DNA of 64,000 nt. Origin: Taxawa tesnikishii (nom. ined.). Lineage: Eukaryota > Ascomycota > Dothideomycetes > Dothideales. The number at the start of each line of letters is the position of its first letter. Within the stretch, counting starts at the first letter, position 1. A program made the translations under genes and the position numbers. Positions 22,932 through 35,600 of the stretch are shown here, piece after piece. The stretch spans positions 1 to 64,000 of the forward strand of contig JAPDRO010000013.1 of assembly GCA_030247885.1 (NCBI GenBank), given 5' to 3'. A model generated the notes under the pieces. That model searched no databases. It was not told the DNA's origin and was given only the letters and a program-made list of their open reading frames with translations.

Positions 22932-25900
22932 GTTGTACTAAGCAAAGCTCTTTACCGCTACGAGCTTGCCAGGCATTGCAGAGCCTGCCCTACTTCTGTG
23001 GACACCGAAGTCCACTAACCCATTACCCTCCCTTTCGCGCTAATTCGATTCTACCACACCGTTTTGATCCATACAAACGACTACGATGAGCTCAACAGAT
23101 GAATTCTTCAGCAAGAGGAGGCCCGTTCCCATTCTTACGAGAGGGAATTCGGAGAGATGGTTTACACTCATGAGAGAGTGGTTAACAGGAGAGAACATCT
23201 GGTTTGTTATTGGGAATAGATTGGAAGAGAAGGAGGGTATACAGACGACAACCCCATCTTCAACTCCAGGGGAAGAGTCTACAACAGCTATACAGCCTCC
23301 CACCTTCCCGTCCCATATCCAAGCTAATGCGAAAGCCAAATACTGGATCACCATCTGTGTTAGTGAGGATGACCAAGACCGGATTGAGGACCTAGACACA
23401 GCTGCAGCCAAATGGAAGGAGCTGAGGAACAAATACTCAGACAAGCTTCAAACAACAACAAGGCAGCACCTGCAGGATTTCATCAACTATAAGATGGGCC
23501 CAGAGACAACTATAGATGAAGCATAGACTCAACTAGCCAAGCTAAGCAAGAGGGTAGCCACTACTCAACCAGATATGGCGGCTGTCAAGAAGCCAAGTAG
23601 GAGACTCCAGCAGCTACTCCAGGCTTTGCCAAATGAATATGCCATCGTAAGGGACACCATTGATGCTCAGACAAATCCACCGATTAAGGAGTCGATCCTT
23701 AAGCTCCAAGAAAAAGAAGCTTCTCTTAAGGCTGAGGCTAGCCAATCTGCTCTTCTTGCCAAAAGGCATCAACGACAAAAGACGTCCGATAGAAGGAGAT
23801 CCTAGTCACCAAATCAAGCCAGGTGTCATCTTTGTGATGGCAACCACTAGCTAAAAACTGCCCCTCTCTTGAAGATGCAAGGACTATGGCAAAGGACAAA
23901 AGGAGACAGAAGAGGTCTCAAGCTAAGCCAGAGAGGAGCAACAACGACATGATGGACCTGATCAACAAGCTCTACAAGGAGGTTATGGACTTGAAGCAAG
24001 AAAGGATAGGCTTAAAGCAGGAAAAGAGGAAGCACAAAGCCTTCAAAGCTGAGGAAACTTCAACCTCAAGTAGATCCCAGACTGCAGAGTCAAACCCATC
24101 AAGCCAAGATCAGGAGTCTACGGACCTTATTGAGGAGGTTGCCCATCTCTCTAAGGAAGCAAGAAGTAAGGTTCCCTACCAAAGCTGGGCCTCCGACACT
24201 AGTGCAAGTTCACACATGACTGACCAGCCCCAGTTGTTTAAGGGACCGCTCCGAGATATCCCAAGACGGAAGATCACGGTAGGAGGAGGAGTTCTGTTCT
24301 CAAACTACTGGGGCACAGCAGAGATGACAGATAAGGATGGGAACTCGATCCTTCTATCAAAGACACTCTATGTTCCTGATCTCGGAGCCAACTTGTTATC
24401 TGGAAGGAAGATGTGCGAGAGCGGACTCTATGGGACCTTCGACGAAGACGGCATGTACCTAAAAGACAAACAAGGAAATGTCGTAGTGAAGGCAAGGCAT
24501 GAAGGCGGTATCTACATTGTAGACAAGATTACCTCGCCGAATGATCAACATGCGTTTCGAGCTATATCGGGTACTCATCAGGGTTCTATTCCATTGAATT
24601 TACGAGATGAGATTGCCTACCAACAGGTGGAATCTACACAGCTCCAAGAGCCGAGTAATCAGCTAGCCAATATACCCGAGGATTTGCCGATGGAAGCCGA
24701 GGCAGATGTTACATGGCTCCCGGAGCCATGTAAAGATCTAACAGATAGTCCCGAAAAGGTGCTAGTGAAAGACACAGCCCAAAAGCAGAGATACCAACTA
24801 TGGCACAGAAGGCTTGCCCATCTTGGGGCTGAAAAGATTGGCAACCTGCACAGGGTCACAACACTTGCCAAACCAATCCAGATTGACAAAAGCCATCAAT
24901 ATGAGATCTGTGCGCTTACTAAGATCAGGAACAAGAAGGGACCTCTCTCAACAAGAAAGCCAGAGGTGCTTGACCTGGTCCATGTGGATGTTTGCGGACC
25001 ATTCGAACTATCGTGGCAAGGGTACATCATGTTCCTTCTCATCGTAGACAACCACTTAAGGAAAGCCTGGATCTATGGACTAAGGACTAGGGATGAAGCT
25101 CCTACCTACCTTTAGCAATAGAAGAAGAAGGCGGAACTCCAGGGTGGAGCTAAGCTTAAGGCCATTAGAAGTGACAATGCTCCTAAGCTAAAGGAAGTCT
25201 TTCAAGAGTGGGAGAGACAAGAGGGAGTCCAACCGCAGTTCACTGTCACCTGGATGTCTTCACAGAATGGAGTTGTTGAAAGAAGCAACCAGACTGTAGA
25301 GTTTGATATGAGGGCAATGCTCAAGGACGCAGGGCTGCCAAACGAGTTCTGGTTCGAGGCAGCACAAACTAATGTCTACCTCAGAAACCTCATGTCCAAC
25401 GGACCGGTTGTTGATGGCAGACAGCTTAGTCCTAAGGAAGCTTTCACTAGAATTACCCCATCAATCGACCACATCAGAGTCTAGGGTTGCAAAGTTGTCA
25501 CCTACATGAACCCAAAATCCCTACCTTCATTCTCAAGACAAGACAAGCTGATAGATAGAGGTAGAGTTGGAGTCTTCATGGGCTATGTTGAAGGCACTAC
25601 TAAGTAATGGAAGCTCTGGGCACCGGACATGAGAAAGATGATCACAAGTGGAGTAGTCAAGTTCTTTAAGGACAGAAAGGGAGGGGATGTTGAGCTCAAC
25701 ATACCCGTCAGATCTACTCCAAATGCAGCACCCCAGAGGAGGCCAATTAGTAGACCAAGGAGGCAGCCAATAGAGCCCATGCCAAGCATTCACAAGGACA
25801 TGCCACAGCAGGAGGAGCTTCCTAAGACTATGGATCAGGAGGAGTCTCACACAACCCAGCAGGAGGAGTCTCTACTGAAAGAACCACAACAGGAGGAGCG

Positions 25901-27808
25901 AGAGACAGTTGTTCCAACTCAGCCAAAAACCGTATTCTCCCACGTTAAGATTCCTGCCCCAGTTTTGCCAAAGAAGGTCTTCTCTCACGTCGAAATCCCA
26001 ACACTTAAGAGAACAAGAGGGGATCTCGATGAAGATGAGTTAGAAATTGACTATAGGCCAGCCAAGATCTCTAAGGCTCTTATAGCTCTACTTGCAGAAG
26101 AAGGATGGAGTCAAGTCATCGCTCTTTCTAAGGTTGATCAAGCAGAGGAGGAGTTCGCTTTTACAGCAAAAGGCAAGATGGACATCCCAATTCCGCGAAC
26201 CTATCTAGAAGCCATTCATGACCCTGTTTGGGGAGAACTCTGGAAGGAGGCCATCAAGAAGGAGCTAGATGCTTTGTGGGCAAACGCAACGTTCAGAACA
26301 GCTACCCCACCAAAGGGGTACAACATCGTGTCAAGCAAATGGGTTTTCGATGCCAAGTTCAACCTAGATGGATCTCTAAACAAGCTGAAGGCCAGGCTAG
26401 TGGCAAGAGGATTCTCCCAGAAGTACGGTGTTGATTTTGAACACACTTTTGCTCCTACCCTAAGGCATGACACCCTAAGAGTCTTCCTGGCCATTGTTGC
26501 AATCGAGGATCTGGAGTGCCATCAAGTGGACGTCAACAATGCCTTCACCGAGTCGTTCTTGAAGGAGGAGATCTACATGGCACCTCCACCTGGCATTGAT
26601 CTCGCCCCTAGCCAAGTGCTTAAGGTTCTTAGGAGTCTATACGGTCTCAAGCAGGCAGCGAGAGACTGGAACCAGAACTGTGTGCTGCAGCTTCAGAAGC
26701 TAGGCTTCGTTCAGAGCGAGGCAGACCCGTGTCTTCTAATCCACCCAGAAAGGAAGATACTTCTCCTTGTCTACGTGGATGACATCCAAGTGGCGTGCAA
26801 GGACATCAACAACATCCTATGGTTCAAAGAGGCTTTTGCCTCCATCTTCAAGATCAAGGACCTAGGAGAGATCAACTTCATCCTTGGAGTGAGAATCACA
26901 AGGGACAGGGAGGCCAGAACAATCAGAATGGACCAGTCTCATTACATCAAAGACATTCTTGCCGAATACAACATGGAGAAAGATAAAGCTCACCCAGTAA
27001 AGGCACCATTGAATGGCTACGATGCACTAAGACCAGCTAGACCCCAAGATGCAAGGGCAGACCAAAGAGAGTACTAGCATCTGATTGGAAAGATGGTTTA
27101 CCTTAGCATTCTAACAAGGCCTGACATTGCCTTCGCCTTAGGCAGACTGAGCCAGTACCTTGCAGATCTAGCAGAGTTCCACACCAAGGCAGCCAAGGGA
27201 ATCTTAAGGTACCTAAGATCAAATGCTGACCTAGCAATTGTTCTAGGAGCATGCCAAGACCAACATCTGACTGGCTTTTCTGACTCTGACTATGCAATGG
27301 ACAAACGAGACAGGATCTCCATCCTTAGTAATGTGTTCATGCTCGGAGGAGGGCCGATCAGCTGGATAAGCAAGAAGCAGAAGTCAGTAGCAACCTCCAC
27401 CATGGATGCTGAATACATGGCAATGTGTGCTTGCTCAAAGCAATCACAATGGCTTGCACTACTCTTGAGAGATATGGGCTATCAGCACCTTATTGGCGGC
27501 GACCCTTTCAAGCCAATAGTTCAGGAGGAGCTGAAGTTTGCTATTGGATCACCTGTCATGCTCAAAGGAGACAACCGAGCTGCTCTCTCTTGTTCAAGAT
27601 GCGCACACCCATGACAGATCAAAGCACATCGATGTGGCCTATCACTATGTTAGAGATCTGCACAAGAGGAAGAGGATTAATGTCAACTTCATTGGCACAC
27701 AGGAGATGATTGCTGACGGCTTTACAAAGCCTCTTCAAGGTCAGCATTTCCAGAGGTTTGTCAGTCAACTTGGACTGTCTAAAGAGGACTGATCCAGCTG
27801 AGGAGGAG

Positions 27809-27975
27809 TGTTACAAGATGACAGCCGCCTAGTCCGGATAGACAGTCATGTGACCTGTCAAGCCAAGCGGGGAATCTCTTTGTCTCCTAGCTGCCGTTAT
27901 AGATAGCTCAATCAATCAACAAGTCACGGTTGGTTCCACCACATGTTCGGTCATAGTTGAGCACTCAGTTCAACT
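27809..27975 (+). repeat. 3' LTR of copia element
   Basis: 167 bp, matching 22484-22650 by eye. Preceded by a purine tract and followed by the GTTTA duplication. Confidence 0.93.
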
Positions 27976-28215
27976 GTTTAGTTATATAATTACGTAAAGT
28001 ATTATAAGGAATATTATATACACTAGTAGCCTTATAAATAGAAGGTTATTACTTCTCTTTTAAGGCATAAAGTACATTCTAGATATTAGCTTTAGTATAG
28101 ACTAGTTTACTAGTTATAGAAGTATTTATAATAAGTAGTAGTAGAGTTAAAAGATCGGAGGGTCGCGTTTTAGTAGTTTACTACCCTACCTAGTTTACTA
28201 CCCCGCGGTTTACGT

Positions 28216-28546
28216 TAATTCTATAAGCTTTACTACTATAGTTATATTGTTATTACATTTTAGAAGTAGCTAGCTAAGCAATTACGTTAGTTAAGAATTC
28301 TAGGTGTCCGGAAACTTTCCCACGGGGATTATAAACTTCGACTACTTAGGATCTACTATAACTATAGAGTTACCGCCCATATAGCCCGTAACACTGCATT
28401 GATTGCGACATATGAATAGCTAGATTTGATGTCCCTCGCAAACAGCCCTGCTTCGGCTCCCGGTTATTGCCATCGCTCGCTAATTTGCTTCGGCCGAAAG
28501 GTGCCTTTCACCTTGCCGTTGGACAATGGACCGGCCTCAGACACAT
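28216..28546. other. Border between RIP-mutated DNA and a gene island
   Basis: From 28216 to about 28385 the DNA is AT-rich and partly RIP-like. After that the composition becomes normal, forming the 3' flank of the minus-strand secreted-protein gene. No gene seen. Confidence 0.5.
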
Positions 28547-29250
28547 CTAATCTGGTGTTGTCTGAACTTGACAAGCTGAGAAAATGCAGGACTGGCCCGC
28601 AATACAGCAGTCGGCGTCGGCAGTACAGTAACTAAAGTTTCCGGCGCAGGTTGTAGTCGTGGTCGTGGGCGTGGTCGTGGTCGTAGTTGTGGTCGTAGTT
28701 GTGGTCGTAGTTGTGGTCGTAGTTGTGGTCGTAGTAGTGCTGGTAGTGGTGGTCGTGGTGGTGGTGGAGGGCTAATCTTATTGGTTAAAACGGGACCTTT
28801 TGGTTTGATGATAGCGCATAGTTGACAACGTGAGGGCTAAGGACTTACGGTAACTATTATGGTAGGTCTGGTCTCGATGCAGCTACACAATGTCGAGACA
28901 AAGCCGCCGCCCTTTGCTGTGCAGCTAGACCATATCGCACAGGTGCCGGTGCAAGTACTCTTCGTGAGAGTAGCAGTTGTGCTAGCTGGCTTTGTAGCTT
29001 CGGTCGTCTTCGTCGTGATGGTAGAGGAGTGTCCACGCCGATTGCGCTTCTTCTTGGAGAGTACTGTGACGGTTGTCGCAGGGAGGGGATAGTGCTGCGA
29101 GCAGTAGGACTTCGCTATCTGGTACTGAGAGAGAAATAGGAGGTCTTTGTACGGCAAGCTCTGGCAAACTTGTGTACTAGTGACTCCAGGTATGAAGAGG
29201 AGACAAGCGAGACCGGTGAATACTAAGAAGAAGACCATCTTGGTAGCCAT
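28547..29250 (-). CDS. Secreted Thr-rich protein with knottin-like C-terminus
   Basis: Two exons: 28849-29250 and 28547-28771, with a 77-bp intron (donor GTAAGT, acceptor TTAG), phase 0; 208 residues. The chosen ATG at 29250 gives a clear signal peptide (MATKMVFFLVFTGLACLLF, cleavage near residue 25). The first exon encodes a cysteine-containing segment with a basic KKKRNRRG patch. The second starts with about 40 residues of nearly pure Thr, written by a 12-bp minisatellite, and ends with six cysteines at residues 176-201 spaced CX6CX5CCX5CX4C, the C-C-CC-C-C order of cystine-knot miniproteins. No enzyme family is recognised. A secreted wall-associated or effector-like role is inference from secretion, cysteines and position between transposon blocks. 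The second exon is short and easily missed. Confidence 0.8.
28650..28768 (-). repeat. 12-bp minisatellite encoding a poly-Thr linker
   Basis: Repeats of GGTCGTAGTTGT and shorter GGTCGTGGT-type variants lie wholly within exon 2 of the secreted-protein gene. On the coding strand every codon is ACN, so length changes would alter the Thr linker without shifting frame. Confidence 0.85.
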
Positions 29251-30242
29251 AGTCGTGGAGCTGTAGGGTTCGTAACCAGATCTCCTTTCTTCTCTGCAAT
29301 TGGATTCTATACGCTTATGTGCCTCTTGCCATGCAGCGATGTCCATCGTACTACTGAAGCGTCTCGTCAGCTGCTAAGAGGTGAGTGGCCGCCACAAAAA
29401 GTTTATAGTCGATGTGCAGGGTTGGGCGTCGGCCATGTTCGCTAAGGAAAACCTTCGAAGACACCTTGCTGCGGTCTTAAACTTTCCACGAAGGGTCTCA
29501 TCGCCCGCAGTGGGCACATATACGTGCTGGATCCCTGTGTCCGTAACAAGTAGGTGGCTACTACAGGCGAGTGCGTAGCCAGCCTTTGATACTGGACGCA
29601 AGTCACGATGCCTTGGTCGCATCCTTGATGGACATCTTTCTACGGCTGGTCTGCTCGAAAAGCCAACTGGCATGCTGTGGTTTATAGTCAACGCTCCGCA
29701 GTCTGCACGTACGGAGTACAGGAGCGGCCCCTTGAACCTGGCCAACACCGGGAGTACTTGGGGTGGTCTTCAATGCGGGGTAAAAGGCATGTCAGACCTG
29801 GACCGTCCATGCAGCCAGCCACATAGAATCTATCTCTTCATTTCGTCCAACTTTGCTGCGTCCATACGGCCGAGAAGTGAGCCAGAACAAGTCCGACCAC
29901 GACTAACGGCCATCCAAACTAAGCCTCATGTAACTCCGAACGTAAAGTAGCTGAGATTCCAGTCGTACCACCGCGTACGCAGCCATGTGGGCGCAAGCGA
30001 ACAGAAGTCCCAAAGCAGACATTATCGCTCTTGGACCACGGTCCGGGCTAGCTCGGTAGCAAGTGGTAGTTACATTCTGTCAGCTTGCCCGCTTGATCTC
30101 ACTAGCGAGACATGCAGGTATACCGAGCATATCTACTGCACTTGAGGTGGGTGTTACTTCAGGCCTTGTTCCTGAAGTCTCATTCCTGCGTTGCTTCTCA
30201 GCATACACAAACGGGATTGCGGTGCGAAAGACACCGTCGACA
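29251..30242. other. Intergenic region between divergent genes
   Basis: About 1 kb of normal-composition DNA between the minus-strand secreted-protein gene and the plus-strand mannosyltransferase, so it should hold both promoters. Open frames occur on both strands (for example 29374-29748) but show no recognisable domain or consistent codon pattern, so no gene is called. Confidence 0.5.
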
Positions 30243-32157
30243 ATGTTGTCCCTCTTTGATTCCAAGCTGCTATGGCGGCGGCGACGGTCCACCGTTTGCC
30301 GCACGTTGGCGCTGATTGTCGCGAGTACACTCTGTTTTCTGGTCTTGGTACGTGCAAATACTTCGGACCGACCGATATATCGACGAGACGACGTGAGCGA
30401 CGCATTGCAGCGCGGACGGAACATCTACAATAGAAATGACCCGGTTGATCCGTCGATCCTGCAAGCTTCGGACCAAGAGCCAGTCCGCCTCGAAGCCTCT
30501 CCGACCTCCGAGCAGGAAGTTCAAAGTGCAGAACCCTGGCGCAAGCACAACGATGTCGTTGAGGTGGCGGGAGAAGGGCGCGATGTATCAGCGGCAGCAT
30601 CAAGCGACGCTGCATTCAAGGCGGCATTCCAAGAGACGATGGACCTCATACCTCCGCCTATGAGCATGAGAAGCCTACTTGCACCTTTCCGAGAGACCGG
30701 AGAGGCACATCTTCGTGACCTCTCGGCCCGCGTCAGAGTCTTCGGGACTGCGTTCCAAGCATGGGAGAAGTTGCATCAAGCCCCGGTGAAAGGCATGATT
30801 AGCTATCGGAACATCATACAACATCTGCGCAGTGCGCAAGGCTCTCCACAGGATATTTCATTATCCATTCAAAGCTATGATGCGTTTCGCTCCTACCTTC
30901 ATCAACTTGCAGCCAGACTTTTCCCTGGAGCTTATCAATATTTCGGCGATCTCATGGCAATGCACGCCAGCTTCTACAAGACAGGTAGAGGGCTCGTATT
31001 TACCATGGGGGACCACCAAGTAAATTATGTACTTACTTCGATCCGTTCTTTTCGAAAGCTTGGGTGTGCTCTGCCGATCGAGATCATGTATCTTGGCGAT
31101 GATGATCTTGGAGAAGAGGAAAGAGGACTTCTGGAAGCGTTGCCTGGAGTGGTAACGCGAGATATCAGCCGCATGATCGAAGACGAGGGATGGAAGTTGT
31201 GGGGATGGGCCGCCAAGCCGTGGGCAATTCTCATGTCATCGTTCCAGGAAGTCCTCTTCGTTGACGCTGACGTGCTATTTTTTGTCGACCCGGAGATACT
31301 TTTTGACCATCCGCAGTACCAGCAAACTGGGGCTCTTTTCTTCAAAGACCGTAATCTTAGTCGAGAAAGGAAAAGGAAATGGCTTCGCAAGGTGCTTCCC
31401 AAGCCAATATCGGAGCAAGTTAAGCGCAACAACCGGCTGTGGAGCGGAGAAAGCGGTCACATGCAGGACTCTGGCGTACTCTTGATCGACAAATGGAGAC
31501 ACTTTGTGCCTTTGCTTCTTACGGCACGGCTCAACGGAATCGACCGCGATGGCAACGAAGAAGGGGGCAAGAGAGGCGTCTATGACATGGTTTATGGTAA
31601 GGAGGTTTCCTGATACAAGTAAGCTCTTTGAAGTGCTGATGTGCATAGGTGACAAAGAAACCTTCTGGCTCGGTTGGGAGATGGCTGGAGCGCTCGACTA
31701 TGCCTTCCATAGTGGCTCTACAGGCATCATGGGAAGCTTACAAAAGAAAGACATGCGTCACCATCCGAGCTCGGATGAAACAGCCGAAGATAAAGAGACG
31801 TCGCGAGCACAGTATCATGTCCGTCACCACCCAAATACACCGTCTGCTTCGCAGAATTTTACAGTCTGCTCGCCTCAGTTACTGCACTTCGACGATTCGG
31901 GTAGCCCTCTGTGGCTGAACGGCTGGCTTTCGCACAACAAGTTTGCGCATGCTGGAGATATTGATATCAGTGCATTCCAGGTTTTTATCAGAGAGCCAGC
32001 AAAGGATGGGAGAAGCAATTCCGAGATGTGGCAAGTCCAAGAGGCTAACACCTGCTGTTTGACAGCAGAGAGTTCTACCGAGATATCGGACGAGGAGAGG
32101 GAAGTACTTAAGATGTTAATTTCCTTAGCACAAGAGATTAAATGGGATGTATTTTGA
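30243..32157 (+). CDS. MNN1-family alpha-1,3-mannosyltransferase (GT71)
   Basis: Exons 30243-31596 and 31649-32157 with a 52-bp intron (GTAAGG...ATAG); 620 residues. The ATG at 30243 puts a single membrane anchor at residues 19-38 after a basic cytoplasmic stretch (WRRRR), the type II topology of Golgi glycosyltransferases. A Ser/Glu-rich stem follows. The catalytic domain has the MNN1 signature: SIRSFRKLGCALPIEIMYLG, then KPWAILMSSFQEVLFVDADV with the metal-binding DxD at residues 341-343, and a downstream GHMQDSGVLLIDK block. The family adds terminal mannose to protein-linked glycans in the Golgi. The upstream non-ATG extension to 30063 is rejected. The stop codon lies directly against the RIP-rich AT block. 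Confidence 0.9.
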
Positions 32158-32688
32158 AACGTAGGGTTAGGGGTTTAATATTATAGACCATTCTAGCTAC
32201 CTACTACCGTATATTTGATTACTTACTAGATAAGAACTAGTATTTTTAAGAGACTTAACGTAGTAATAGTATATAAACTTCTCTTACTTATAAAATAGTT
32301 TCTTAAGTTATCTTAAATAACTTAACTTAAGATTTTTATCTTTTAAAAACAAACTTAAAAATTTATATTAAAGTTCTTATATAATAAATCTAAGTCTTTT
32401 TTATATAATTTCTTATACTTTCTACTTATTTTTATAGGACCTTTTATATATAGTTTATTATATTATATAATAAAATATAACTAAGGATAATCTTAAACTT
32501 TAATTAAAAAAATTATAACTTATAAATTGATATTTTTAAATATTAAACTTAATTATAACTTTTAATTAAAATTATATTAAGTTTAAGCTTTCTCTTTTAA
32601 TAGTTAATAAATATAATATTAGTTTATATTTATAGTAAATAATATAGAATAATTTAATAACTCTAAACGGAAAGTTTAATTTTATATA
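32158..32688. other. AT-rich block, unidentified degenerate repeat
   Basis: Very AT-rich, CpA/TpG-poor DNA immediately after the mannosyltransferase stop. It does not align by eye with the pogo elements that follow, so it may be an older or different RIP-eroded repeat. No gene seen. Confidence 0.5.
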
Positions 32689-35600
32689 ATATAAACCGCG
32701 AGGAAGTAAAATAAGTAAAGAAGCGAGATATAATAACGCTAATATTTATATTCGATAGTTACTTATATATTATAATAATAATATAATTAGAATCTAAGTT
32801 ACTATATATATTTTTAAGTACTTTATCTTCCTTATCTTTTAATACTTCTTTAATTATATACTTACGTAAGCGTCTACGTAGTTTTTTAGTCGATAACTTT
32901 ACTTCGACTACGTTAATTATCTTAAGTACTTCCTATATACTAAATATAAACTTACTCTTTAATATAACTTACTTTCTCTTTTTTAGACCTTTTATATATT
33001 AAGAAGCTTTTCTTATTCTTATAACTACTTACGTAAAGTAACGTTCTTACTATACGTTACTTTAAAAGCGTAAGTTATTTACTTTATATATTACTTTACT
33101 AAGGATAAAGCCTCTTAAATTACTTTAATTATAAAGTTAAATAGTACGTTTACTTCGCGTAACTTAGTACTATTTAAAGGAAAGTTATTAAGTAGCGAAA
33201 GGTCTAAATTAAGTTATTTTAAAGGTATATAAAGTTATAAATTCGCTATAGTCGATTTTATAAGTAACTTATTAAGTACTATTATAGAGCTTAGTAATAT
33301 TAGACTAGTAACTTTCTATTTACTTAAGATATTCCTTATTATAATAGCCTTAGCTCTTACGCGTATATATATCTCCGTTTACTTTACGCGTAATATATAG
33401 CTAAAGTTAACTTATAAAGTAGTATTAGTCTCTAAAGTTAGCGCGCGCTTAAGTAATATAAATACGCTAATATTAAGTAGTTAGAGTATATATAAATAGT
33501 AAGGTAATAAGATAAGTAAGTCGATTATATTCTCTATATAGAAGGTAATTACTTTTACTATTATATAATTACTATAGCTATTTATAATTAGTATTCTTTA
33601 TATTATAAAGTTATTAAGTTACGTTAAGGACTCGAAAACTATAATTAACTATTAAAAACTATAACTATTAGACGTCTAACTACTACTACTAGTTAAGAAC
33701 CTTTAGTTTAAAAGTATATATAAAAGTACTTAGGTAATATTAGTATATTTAGCCTTAAAGATAATTAAGGGAAGTACGGTAGTCTTAGTAGTACTTATAT
33801 ACTCAATTATAGTTATTTACTTTTAATAACTTATAACTACCTTTTAGCTAGATATCTTATATATATTAACTAAAGCTCTTAATATTTAGCTTACTTTAAT
33901 AGTAAAGTCGAACTCGTCTATATTATATACGCGCTTTAAAGGATAGTTATATTTTATAAAAAGTTTTATTATTAACGTAGTCTACGAGGATATAAGTTAC
34001 GCGAAGTAGTAAGTTACTATAACGCGAACCTCGAATCTTTTACCGTTACTACTAACTACTATAAGTACTTCTATACTTAGTAAATAGGCTTATACGAAAG
34101 AGGATATCTAGAAGGCAATATATACTATTAAAAATAACGAATACTTATTAGTTTATAAGGTTACCCTCGTATTTAAGGTCCCGAATATAACGCTATAGTA
34201 TCGTATATTTAAACGAATATTACGCGCTATAGCGTACTAAGATAAGTAGCTCTTTTTATACTAAAAGAAAAGACGTTAGTACGATAGATTACGTATCTTA
34301 TACTTACTAAATTCCTCGCTTTACTTACGTTAACTATATAAATAGCTAAGAAAATATAACGCGAACGCGTTTAGCTTTCTAAGGCTTTTACTCTAACTCT
34401 TTAACTAGTTAGTAAGTATTAGCTCGATCGCTTTAAGGCTCGTTATCCTAAGATTATAAGTATCTAGACGCATTAGATTAATACTAAGTAGTTTAAGGCG
34501 ACGAGTTATAAGAACGTAAAGAGGTAGTTTAACGTAGTAATAAAGATATAAATATAGAACTAATATACTCTAGAGTACGCTTATAATATAAATAAGTCCG
34601 ACTTTATAGTTAGAGCGAGTTAGTTATTAAGGGTATTAGTTAATATACGTAAGGATAGTAGTTAAAAGTAAATCGAAAGTAAGTAAGAGTAAATAATTAT
34701 AATCGAGTACGTAAGCGCTATTAGCTTAACTCTTTTACCCTTATTAATCTATAAGGCGAAACATACTAATACTACGTAGATACCTATATATACGCCTTCG
34801 AACTAGAGGTTCTCGACTAGTAATAATAGCTAGATGTTTAATAGTTACGATTACGAGTAACTAACTATCGTTTTCGAGCCTTTAATATAGTTAAAGGACT
34901 CTATAAGCTAGAGACTACTAATTATAGACGGCTATAGTAGCTATATTACTAGTAATATAATCGCGTTCTATATATAGAATAAGATTAACTTAATAATCTT
35001 ACTACCTTATTATTCGTATATTCTTTAACTACTTAATATTAGCGTATTTACGTTACTAAAGTATACGCTAACTTTAGAGACTAATACTACTTTACGTATT
35101 AATTCTAGTTATATATCGCGCGTAAAATAGACTAAGATATATATTCGCACAAGGGATAGGGCGCTTACTACTTATAATATCCTCGCTAGATAGCGCGGTA
35201 CTAGTTTAGTACTACTAAGCTCTATATTTATACTTAAAAAGTTACCTTCTAGGACGACTTTAGCCGCTTTACTACTATATATACTACCCTAGTAACTCGA
35301 TCTAGACTTGTTACTACTTTATAGCTTACTACTAAATAGTATTAAACTACATAAAGTAAACGCGCTACTTAGTTTTACGATAAAGACTATCTAGGACGTT
35401 TTATTACTAGTAAAGTAATATATAAAGTAAATAACTCGTACTTTTAAGGTAACGTATAGTAAGCTTATTACTTTACGTAAGTAAGTAAAAGAATAAGAGA
35501 AGCTTCTTAATACTCGAAAGGCTTAAATAAAGAGTAAGTAAGTTACATTAAAAGGGAAGTTCGTATTTAGTACGTAAGAAGTACTCGAAATAGTAAAGGT

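Larger units (their letters stand above)
22484..27975 (+). mobile_element. Ty1/copia LTR retrotransposon
   Basis: 5492 bp with 167-bp LTRs that look identical and a 5-bp target duplication GTTTA (22479-22483 and 27976-27980). Plus-strand order is gag-like region (from the ATG at 23086), protease (near 24190), GAG-pre-integrase and integrase (about 24790-25490), reverse transcriptase of the RVT_2 type with a YVDD box (about 26200-26950), and RNase H (about 27290-27760). Integrase before reverse transcriptase defines copia. A purine tract GAGGAGGAG precedes the 3' LTR. Broken, with roughly six to eight breaks, yet its LTRs look identical and it lacks RIP, so insertion is fairly recent. It is inserted in a RIP-mutated pogo element. 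Confidence 0.95.
14907..28215 (-). mobile_element. RIP-mutated pogo/Fot1-like element, 5'-truncated, carrying gypsy B and the copia element
   Basis: Three pieces, 14907-15594, 22370-22483 and 27976-28215, align in order and orientation with the less mutated pogo copy at 45771-47618. They are interrupted by gypsy copy B and by the copia element. The right end is a TIR (reading inward from 28215: ACGTAAACCGCGGGGTAG) flanked by TA at 28216. The left end is not a TIR: it starts mid-element beside the neighbouring pogo copy, so roughly 800 bp are missing. CpA/TpG are strongly depleted in all three pieces, unlike in the two LTR elements inserted in it. Confidence 0.75.

Noticed and set aside
29374-29748. 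Minus-strand frame upstream of the mannosyltransferase
   Set aside because: No domain and no intron logic, and a competing frame lies on the other strand.
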